Shown here: positions 6,959 through 11,604 of the stretch, one piece after another
Layout: each line of letters opens with the position of its first letter
How positions within the stretch are numbered: position 1 is the stretch's first letter
From: an uncultured Actinomyces sp.
GTDB taxonomy: Bacteria > Actinomycetota > Actinomycetes > Actinomycetales > Actinomycetaceae
Assembly (NCBI GenBank): GCA_938022345.1
Contig: CALIEP010000318.1
Location: 1 to 11,604 of the forward strand
Direction: 5' to 3'
Length of the DNA stretch: 11,604 bases
The notes under the pieces: generated by a model
The model's database searches: none
Seen by the model: the letters and a program-made list of their open reading frames with translations, nothing else
Told to the model about the DNA's origin: nothing
Position numbers and translations under genes: made by a program

Positions 6959-7936
6959 ATGAGCGCACTGAATTTCGTTTCCGATACCTTTGACCCTTCG
7001 CGCTGGCGTGAGGTTGAGGGTTTCGAGCTGACCGATATGACCTACCACCGCGGAATTTCCCGAGGCCCCGTCGACGGAAGTGAAAAGGGCGCCGACTTGC
7101 CCGTGGTCCGTATTGCTTTCGATCGTCCAGAAATTCGCAATGCATTCCGCCCACATACCGTCGATGAGCTCTATCGCTGCCTGGACCACGCGCGAATGAC
7201 CAGCGATGTCGCTGCGGTTATTTTGACGGGAAACGGACCCTCCCCTCGCGACGGTGGCTATTCCTTCTGTTCGGGTGGCGACCAGAGGATCCGCGGAAAA
7301 GATGGCTACCACTACGAAGTTGAGGGCAGCGAGGCCTCGGCGGGAGTGAAACAGCGACGCGAGCAAATTGACCCCGCACGCGCGGGACGCCTTCATATTT
7401 TGGAGGTCCAGCGCCTGATCCGCACCATGCCGAAGGTCGTTATTGCGGCGGTTCCCGGTTGGGCGGCTGGTGGCGGACACAGCTTGAATGTTGTGTGCGA
7501 TCTCTCGATTGCTTCTCGCGAGCATGCCGCATTCATGCAGACTGATGCGAATGTTGGTTCTTTTGATGCCGGTTATGGATCTGCACTGCTCGCGCGCCAA
7601 GCGGGTGATAAGCGTGCACGTGAGATTTTCTTCCTTGCCAGGCGCTATGACGCCGATACTGCGGAGCGCTGGGGCGTCATTAACGAGGCCGTTCCCCATG
7701 CTCAGCTGGAGGAAACCGCCTTGGAGTGGGCTCGGATCATTGCAACGAAGTCTCCACAGGCTATCCGCATGCTGAAATTTGCTTTCAACTTGGCCGATGA
7801 CGGCTTGGCCGGCCAGCAGGTTTTTGCCGGCGAAGCAACACGCATGGCGTACATGACGGATGAGGCTCAGGAAGGTCGCGATGCCTTCATCGAACACCGC
7901 TCGCCAGACTGGTCTTCATTCCCTTATTATTTCTAA
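6959..7936 (+). CDS. menB: 1,4-dihydroxy-2-naphthoyl-CoA synthase (MenB)
   Basis: Crotonase-fold enzyme that cyclises o-succinylbenzoyl-CoA to 1,4-dihydroxy-2-naphthoyl-CoA in menaquinone synthesis; cytoplasmic, normally a hexamer. The 325-residue protein is a close match to Mycobacterium tuberculosis MenB as I remember it. Visible are RPEIRNAFRPHTVDELYR (56-73), FCSGGDQRIRG (103-113), RAGRLHILEVQRLIRTMPKV (141-160), the oxyanion-hole region GWAAGGGHSLNVVCDLS (167-183), TDANVGSFDAGYGS (195-208), LKFAFNLADDGLAGQQVFAG (272-291), EATRMAYMTDEA and the MenB-specific tail RSPDWSSFPYYF. D196, S201 and Y298 correspond to the M. tuberculosis active-site residues D185, S190 and Y287. ATG 6959 has only a weak GGGG upstream, two bases away; an earlier in-frame Met lies inside the GH20 gene and is unlikely. 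No other menaquinone gene is in the window. Confidence 0.96.
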   Translation: MSALNFVSDTFDPSRWREVEGFELTDMTYHRGISRGPVDGSEKGADLPVVRIAFDRPEIRNAFRPHTVDELYRCLDHARMTSDVAAVILTGNGPSPRDGGYSFCSGGDQRIRGKDGYHYEVEGSEASAGVKQRREQIDPARAGRLHILEVQRLIRTMPKVVIAAVPGWAAGGGHSLNVVCDLSIASREHAAFMQTDANVGSFDAGYGSALLARQAGDKRAREIFFLARRYDADTAERWGVINEAVPHAQLEETALEWARIIATKSPQAIRMLKFAFNLADDGLAGQQVFAGEATRMAYMTDEAQEGRDAFIEHRSPDWSSFPYYF

Positions 7937-8159
7937 ATACTAATTTGGCTTTCAGGAGCCAACCAGCTTTGTCACAGCTCAAGCCATGGTTACCTTGCAT
8001 GACATTTCTGCGGAAATGTCAGGGAAAAGTGCTCATAATATACACTTCTGTATCCCATTAGCTTGACAAAACCTATAAACTATTAGCAGTGCAGACTGCA
8101 GGAACCCTCCAGCAATGCATGTTCCCATCACACGAATTGCGTTCAAAGAAAGGGCCTAT
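7937..8159. promoter_or_regulatory. Intergenic region upstream of the secreted-protein gene
   Basis: It contains a weak hairpin just after menB (TTGGCT 7945-7950 with AGCCAA 7957-7962, no T-run), a perfect inverted repeat at 8000-8021 listed separately, and an AT-rich stretch with TTGACA at 8063-8068 followed by TATAAACTATTAG. TTGACA is a perfect -35 box, but the best -10-like words lie too close (TATTAG only 12 bases later), so the promoter is suggestive rather than clear. CATAAT (8034-8039) is another -10-like word without a good -35. Confidence 0.35.
8000..8021. repeat. Perfect 9-bp inverted repeat
   Basis: TGACATTTC (8000-8008) and GAAATGTCA (8013-8021) are exact reverse complements separated by TGCG. 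There is no T-run on either side, so it does not look like an intrinsic terminator of menB. Its place about 140-160 bases before the secreted-protein start, upstream of TTGACA, fits an operator or activator site. The binding protein is unknown. Confidence 0.6.
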
Positions 8160-9815
8160 GTGAGAATTCGCTTAGGATCGCGAAACTCCCAAAGGGCGCT
8201 GTCGTATCGACAGGGTTCCGAGTTTTCGCGCGCCCTAATTCTTCTCGCAACTGCTGCAATTGGCGGGTCCTTTACGCTTTTAGCTCTGCCTTGGTCTTCC
8301 GCATCTGCGCATCCGGACACAGCGCCCGTTACGACTGTTTCCACTGATCCTCTTGATCATCTAGACGATGTCGGTGGCAGCCTAGATGTACATGCTACGG
8401 CTGAAGCCCCCAGCGCAGATCCAACTCTCAACGTCAAGGATCTTCAGTCGACTCCCGATCGCCTTGTTCTTCAAAGCGATTCCCCGCTGGCAAAGAAATT
8501 TGTCCACACACCTTATGAAAAGGCAGAGGTCATTGTTGAAGGTGCTGAGTTTGCTCCCGAGACCACACTGCCCAATCAGACTCCGGCGGTTACCTTCGAT
8601 CAACTTGAACCCAAGCCGGCATCCAGCGACGATACGCCCTTTATGAATGACCTGAAGGGTCACGAAGGTGCGGTTTGGGTTGAGAGTAACGCGACACCTT
8701 CCGCCAACGCCACCTCAATTGCTCAATTGCAAGGCGATGAGCAGGATGCGAAGACTCTCGACGAGTTGCAGGAAAAGAATATTCCCGCCATCGATTCTTC
8801 GCTTGCAACCCCTGAGGTCCTCGTCAAAAACGGAGAAATTCGTACCCTGACATTCGAGCTGACCAATGTCGGCAAGGATGCGAAGGACATCGAGATTGAA
8901 GGCGTTTTCTCCAGTAACGTCGCCGGCAGCAGTAATGTTATTTGGAGTCTCCAGTGCTCGGTTAAAGGTGGAGCAACCTGCCCCGAGCGCGCCGATGGGT
9001 ATGCAGAATCACTTACCCTCACCCAGGACAAGCCTGAATTCTCTCCCTTCCACTCCGTGATCAACATGCCAAAGGGCTCCACCATCACGATCACTGCTCA
9101 GATACGTCAAACAATCAGTCAGTGCACCCCCGATGCCGTCAGCGAAACAACTACTCGTTTCATCTGGAAGCGTTTGGGTGCTGACAAATCAAAGCAGACC
9201 GATCTTGAACTCACTACGAAGATTGCCTGCGCAAGTGCAACTCCCACACCGACGGCAACACCTTCAGTGACTCCGACCGCTACTTCGACGCCCACTGTGC
9301 CTTCAAGTAATGACCAGACGCGTTCTGCGACTGCGAAGCCCCTACCGACGGTGACTCCGACTCAACACATCCACGAGAGCCGGCCGAGCGTTCAGCCCCG
9401 GCCCAGACAGAACGAGGCCCGCCCTGCGCCTGCCCCGGCTCGTCGAGTACAAGTCTTCGCTCCCGGTTCACCGAACCGTCCGACCGCACAGGAGGCTGCG
9501 CGTCGCAATGCTGCTGCTCGACAGGCGCAGGCGACTACCAGCCAGCAGCAGAACACAAGCGCTGCGGCCCAACGCAATAATGCTGCACACGCCGCTCCGA
9601 CGCGCTCGAGCAGCGATGCCACTCCCGCCGCTTCCCAAGCTCCTGTAGAGAACCAAGACAACTCGCAGCTGGCTGATTCCAGCTATGGTTTCAACGCGAA
9701 CGGTCGCCGCGGTGGCTTGATGAGTGATGTTGAAGCCAATAGCGCGGTTGCAGTTGCTGCGCTGCTCGTCACTGCCGGCGCCGGCGCACTGGCGACCTTC
9801 CACAAGGGCAAGTGA
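8160..9815 (+). CDS. Secreted, membrane-anchored surface protein with Ig-like region and Thr/Pro-rich stalk
   Basis: I do not recognise the family. The 551-residue protein begins with a basic n-region, a hydrophobic stretch ALILLATAAIGGSFTLLALP (25-44) and a likely signal-peptidase site ASA/HPD at about 50/51. An acidic segment to about residue 210 is followed by a beta-rich region (about 214-356) with PEVLVKNGEIRTLTFELTN and four cysteines, resembling a bacterial Ig-like/DUF11-type fold. Next come a Thr/Pro/Ser-rich stalk (PTPTATPSVTPTATSTPTV), a Pro/Arg/Gln/Ala-rich stretch, and a final hydrophobic segment NSAVAVAALLVTAGAGALA before FHKGK. The Thr-rich stalk could be glycosylated. No LPXTG motif is present, so anchoring is probably by the C-terminal segment itself. 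GTG 8160, five bases after GAAAGGG, gives a normal signal peptide; ATG 8115 in the same frame is the alternative and would lengthen the n-region by 15 residues. Single gene, ended by its own terminator. Confidence 0.8.
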   Translation: MRIRLGSRNSQRALSYRQGSEFSRALILLATAAIGGSFTLLALPWSSASAHPDTAPVTTVSTDPLDHLDDVGGSLDVHATAEAPSADPTLNVKDLQSTPDRLVLQSDSPLAKKFVHTPYEKAEVIVEGAEFAPETTLPNQTPAVTFDQLEPKPASSDDTPFMNDLKGHEGAVWVESNATPSANATSIAQLQGDEQDAKTLDELQEKNIPAIDSSLATPEVLVKNGEIRTLTFELTNVGKDAKDIEIEGVFSSNVAGSSNVIWSLQCSVKGGATCPERADGYAESLTLTQDKPEFSPFHSVINMPKGSTITITAQIRQTISQCTPDAVSETTTRFIWKRLGADKSKQTDLELTTKIACASATPTPTATPSVTPTATSTPTVPSSNDQTRSATAKPLPTVTPTQHIHESRPSVQPRPRQNEARPAPAPARRVQVFAPGSPNRPTAQEAARRNAAARQAQATTSQQQNTSAAAQRNNAAHAAPTRSSSDATPAASQAPVENQDNSQLADSSYGFNANGRRGGLMSDVEANSAVAVAALLVTAGAGALATFHKGK

Positions 9816-9835
9816 AACATTCTCTTTGATTTTCG

Positions 9836-9867
9836 CTGGTACCTATCACTCGATAGGTACCAGTTTT
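9836..9867 (+). terminator. Rho-independent terminator of the surface-protein gene
   Basis: A perfect 12-bp stem, CTGGTACCTATC (9836-9847) with GATAGGTACCAG (9852-9863), a four-base loop ACTC, then TTTTCCTTTT. It starts 20 bases after the TGA stop. Confidence 0.95.
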
Positions 9868-9943
9868 CCTTTTATATTCGAAAGAGCTCTTTACGTTCCT
9901 CCGGGGGTGCACAAGCAAATGCTTGCCCGCGGGGAGGATAAAG
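9868..9943. other. Non-coding stretch between two terminators, with nested hairpin potential
   Basis: This gap separates the ends of two converging units. It contains CCTCC (9898-9902) able to pair with GGAGG (9933-9937), and inside it CAAGCA (9912-9917) with TGCTTG (9920-9925). No gene or promoter is evident. The fold may simply be terminator debris. Confidence 0.3.
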
Positions 9944-9975
9944 AAGCGCTGGGCTGACCGTACAGCCCAGCGCTT
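9944..9975 (-). terminator. Terminator of the leftward hypothetical gene
   Basis: A perfect 13-bp stem, AAGCGCTGGGCTG (9944-9956) with CAGCCCAGCGCTT (9963-9975), six-base loop. On the minus strand the hairpin runs into CTTCTTTAT, so it should stop leftward transcription. It lies 18 bases beyond the TAA at 9996-9994, which supports that TAA as the gene's original end. Confidence 0.85.
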
Positions 9976-10080
9976 GTGTCGTTTCAAATGACCTTAGCGG
10001 CGTCCAAACTTCGCACGCATCACGCGTGCCAAGGCAAGTTCAGCGAAGGCATCCACCAGAAGAGCGCCACCGAAAACACC

Positions 10081-10527
10081 CTAGAAGATCTTCCACCCTG
10101 AACGCGGCTTCGCAGCCTTCACCGCGGATACCAGTAGCGCTGCACCGGCCGCTGCTTCGATAGAAGCGAGAGCTGAAAGAATCCACGGACGGTCAGAAAC
10201 GACCGCCATGTAGGCCTTTTGAATAGCGCTGGGATCTTCTTCCTTGTTCCCGGTCATTATGATGTCAACGCTACGACCGATAGCATTCGAGATACCGCGT
10301 GCATTGTGGAGAACCGCGCCTTCAACATCCCCGGCTTCAATTGTGCCCTGTAGGAACTCTGCAACGCCGCGAGGCAGCGCAAGCGCCTTCACAACGGCAG
10401 TAATCGCGTGAACTCCGTGAAGGTCCTGAGCGGCCAGCAATGCCTCGACATCAGCGCCCGGGACATGTGCCGCAATTTCGCGCAGCGCAGGGCGATCTCC
10501 CACTAAGTCGACCACGGAAGGATCCAC
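10081..10527 (-). CDS. Middle open segment of the interrupted hypothetical gene
   Basis: 148 codons in the same frame between the two TAGs, readable as an ORF from GTG 10527. It lacks a ribosome-binding site: the bases before GTG are the end of the previous segment. It is more likely the middle of one protein than an independent gene. Contents: helical ALREIAAHVPGADVEALLA, VAEFLQGTIEAGDVEGAVLH and the first hydrophobic stretch. Confidence 0.5.
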   Translation of the reverse strand: MDPSVVDLVGDRPALREIAAHVPGADVEALLAAQDLHGVHAITAVVKALALPRGVAEFLQGTIEAGDVEGAVLHNARGISNAIGRSVDIIMTGNKEEDPSAIQKAYMAVVSDRPWILSALASIEAAAGAALLVSAVKAAKPRSGWKIF

Positions 10528-10530
10528 GGA

Positions 10531-11181
10531 CTAGGCAGAAGCGGAACCGGTCACGATAAGCGTTGTCATTCCCCAGTTATGGGTCAGTACATGCTCGAGA
10601 TGATCATCGGTAACCAAGTACAGATGCAAATCACCATCGGTCATCGCTAAGGAAACCAGCGGAAGATCACCGAAGTTCCACCCTGACTTGTCTTCGGGAA
10701 TTTTAGCCAACAGTGCGCGATACCCATTGTTCAGCTCGACATCTGCGACATCAACACCCTCAAGTGCGGCCAACAGCGGGACCGAGGACGCGGGGGTACG
10801 ACCGATCTCAACGACACGAACACCCGACTCTGACTCTTCGACCTCTTCAGGAAGGAAATCAGCCAGAGGGCTATCACCCTGAGGAAGAGCATCGATATGT
10901 TCTCCACCCAGACGCACTTCTGCTTTGAAGTGCGAAGCTAACTGAGAAGCAAGCTCGCTGACCGTAATTCCTACTTGCGCATCCTGAGCACCTTCAGCAA
11001 GTGTCGCGACTCGCCCGTTCTCAACCGCAATATTGAGGCCCAGAAGCTGAGGAGTTGCCTCAAACCACTCCAATTGGGCCAAAACGGAACTTTCACGGAG
11101 CACGTGCGCAACTTGATCGGGATCAAGCTGGGAGGCAATCATCATTCCCTCAACGCGGGTCCATGTCGTATCAGTCATCAT
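10531..11181 (-). CDS. N-terminal open segment of the interrupted hypothetical gene
   Basis: 216 residues from ATG 11181 (M-M-T-D-T-T-W-T-R) to ...VTGSASA and TAG. If TAG is a true stop, this is the soluble product, lacking the membrane hairpin. Visible sequence includes LDPDQVAHVLRESSVLAQLE, an acidic linker LPEEVEESESG and a terminal beta-rich part VSLAMTDGDLHLYLVTDDH. No catalytic motif seen. Confidence 0.65.
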   Translation of the reverse strand: MMTDTTWTRVEGMMIASQLDPDQVAHVLRESSVLAQLEWFEATPQLLGLNIAVENGRVATLAEGAQDAQVGITVSELASQLASHFKAEVRLGGEHIDALPQGDSPLADFLPEEVEESESGVRVVEIGRTPASSVPLLAALEGVDVADVELNNGYRALLAKIPEDKSGWNFGDLPLVSLAMTDGDLHLYLVTDDHLEHVLTHNWGMTTLIVTGSASA

Positions 11182-11187
11182 TGTCAT

Positions 11188-11268
11188 CCTTCCGAAGACC
11201 CTGAAAATCGTCCTTCGACTAGCTACAAGTTTAGCCTGTCCTTCCGATAGATAGGCACATCACAACAG
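11188..11268. promoter_or_regulatory. Short gap that should hold the promoter of the leftward hypothetical gene
   Basis: Between the fba terminator and the start of the hypothetical gene. GGAAGG (11193-11188 on the minus strand) is its ribosome-binding site. TAAACT upstream of it resembles a -10 box but no -35 at the right distance is seen. Confidence 0.3.
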
Positions 11269-11305
11269 AAAAGGTGAGGGCACCCATTTGGGTACCCTCA
11301 CCTTT
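11269..11305 (-). terminator. Rho-independent terminator of the fba gene
   Basis: AAAGGTGAGGG (11270-11280) pairs perfectly with CCCTCACCTTT (11295-11305); an inner ACCC/GGGT stem continues it after one C-A mismatch, closing on ATTT. On the minus strand the hairpin is followed by TTTTCTGTT. It lies about 30 bases after the fba TGA. Confidence 0.92.
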
Positions 11306-11334
11306 CAGTGCTAATGAAGCAGTTTCAGAAGCGA

Positions 11335-11604
11335 TCAGCGCATCTTGGTGCCGACCGAGCCCAGACGCTCAGCAGCTTCGACGACGCGTGCAGCCATACC
11401 GGCTTCAGCTTCCTTGCCCCAAGCGCGAGGATCGTACTTCTTCTTGTTGCCGACCTCGCCGTCAATCTTGAGGACGCCTTCGTAGTTGGGCATCATCCAG
11501 TTGACGACCGGGCGGGTGAACGCGTACTGGGTGTCAGTGTCAACGTTCATCTTGATGACGCCGTTGGCAACTGCCAGTGCGATCTCTTAATCGGTGGAGC
11601 AGGA
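11335..11604 (-). CDS. fba: Class II fructose-bisphosphate aldolase, C-terminal part, with an in-frame TAA
   Basis: Only the last 90 codons are in the window; the gene continues past the right edge. Downstream of the break the sequence is textbook long-form class II aldolase of glycolysis: EIALAVANGVIKMNVDTDTQ, then YAFTRPVV, YEGVLKIDGEVGNKK, YDPRAWGKEAEAGMAARVVE and GTKMR, TGA. This differs from the short GatY-like aldolase at 4568-5404, so the organism has two class II enzymes. The first codons in view read S-C-S-T-D-stop-E-I. The family normally has G-S-G-S-T-x-x-E-I, so a TAA (11589-11587) sits where Glu or Gln is expected, and a Gly of the phosphate-binding GSGS loop is Cys (TGC, 11601-11599). 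Each is explained by one base change. The ORF from Met 11550 has no ribosome-binding site and is not an independent gene. Confidence 0.85.

Larger units (their letters stand above)
9994..11181 (-). pseudogene. Unrecognised 395-codon gene interrupted by two in-frame TAG codons
   Basis: One reading frame runs from ATG 11181 to TAA 9996-9994, broken only by TAG at codon 217 (10533-10531) and TAG at codon 367 (10083-10081). I do not recognise the family. The N-terminal part (1-216) is acidic and mixed alpha/beta. The middle part is Ala-rich and helical. The C-terminal part has two hydrophobic stretches, WILSALASIEAAAGAALLVSAV and, after the second TAG, GVFGGALLVDAFAELALARV ending VMRAKFGRR: a likely membrane hairpin with a basic tail. 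No Shine-Dalgarno sequence precedes the codons after either TAG, so separate genes are unlikely, and the terminator lies just after the TAA. ATG 11181 is preceded by GGAAGG with six-base spacing; ATG 11187 abuts that site and ATG 11178 is also possible. It may be a decayed gene, one with sequence errors, or one read through TAG. Confidence 0.7.

Noticed and set aside
6935..7897. A 320-codon open frame antisense to menB
   Set aside because: The plus-strand MenB match is essentially full length; the antisense product resembles nothing and has no ribosome-binding site.
7945..7962. Terminator of menB
   Set aside because: Only a 6-bp stem with no following T-run.
8063..8086. Standard sigma-70-type promoter TTGACA with TATTAG
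   Set aside because: The spacing is only 12 bases; listed only as a suggestive element of the gap, not as a called promoter.
10525..10533. Translational restart at GTG 10527 making the middle segment an independent gene
   Set aside because: There is no Shine-Dalgarno sequence and the start would be only one codon after the TAG in the same frame, which fits one interrupted protein better.
9994..11604. Genome-wide reassignment of all stop codons to explain the interruptions
   Set aside because: TAA and TGA clearly end other genes in the window, usually right before terminators, so at most TAG could be reassigned, and the TAA in fba needs another explanation.

Overview
The window looks like part of a chromosome from a moderately GC-rich actinobacterium. 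The best guess is the Actinomycetaceae (Actinomyces/Schaalia type, host-associated). This rests on the codon use, on a mycobacterial-style MenB, and on a host-glycan locus built round a GH112 phosphorylase. The genus is an inference. I see no tRNA, rRNA, CRISPR array, insertion sequence or phage gene.

Left part (1-6865) is a host-glycan catabolic locus. A GH112 phosphorylase for galacto-/lacto-N-biose reads leftward off the edge. Diverging from it across a 150-bp gap is a tight four-gene operon: AgaS-like SIS-domain sugar-phosphate isomerase/deaminase, ROK sugar kinase, PfkB/LacC-type kinase and class II (tagatose/fructose) bisphosphate aldolase, closed by a strong terminator. Converging on that terminator is an intracellular GH20 beta-N-acetylhexosaminidase. 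The simplest reading is this. Beta-linked HexNAc is trimmed in the cytoplasm, and Gal-beta-1,3-HexNAc is phosphorolysed to Gal-1-P plus GalNAc or GlcNAc. The amino sugar is then phosphorylated by the ROK kinase, deaminated/isomerised by the SIS protein (probably to tagatose-6-P), phosphorylated again and cleaved to trioses. A deacetylase, transporter and Leloir enzymes are not in view.

Middle part (6959-9864): menB (menaquinone synthesis) diverges from the GH20 gene. After a 223-bp gap containing a perfect 9-bp inverted repeat comes a secreted protein with an Ig-like region, a Thr/Pro-rich stalk and one C-terminal membrane segment, ending at a perfect 12-bp-stem terminator.

Right part (9865-11604) is leftward and odd. 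A 395-codon unrecognised gene is interrupted by two in-frame TAG codons, yet stays in one frame right up to a TAA that lies 18 bases before its terminator. Upstream of it lies the 3' end of a class II fructose-bisphosphate aldolase gene (fba). It carries an in-frame TAA and a Gly-to-Cys change in its conserved GSGS loop. No complete uninterrupted gene in the window ends in TAG. The cluster of anomalies may mean sequence errors, gene decay or stop-codon recoding. Errors are the most economical explanation because one anomaly is a TAA in a housekeeping gene.
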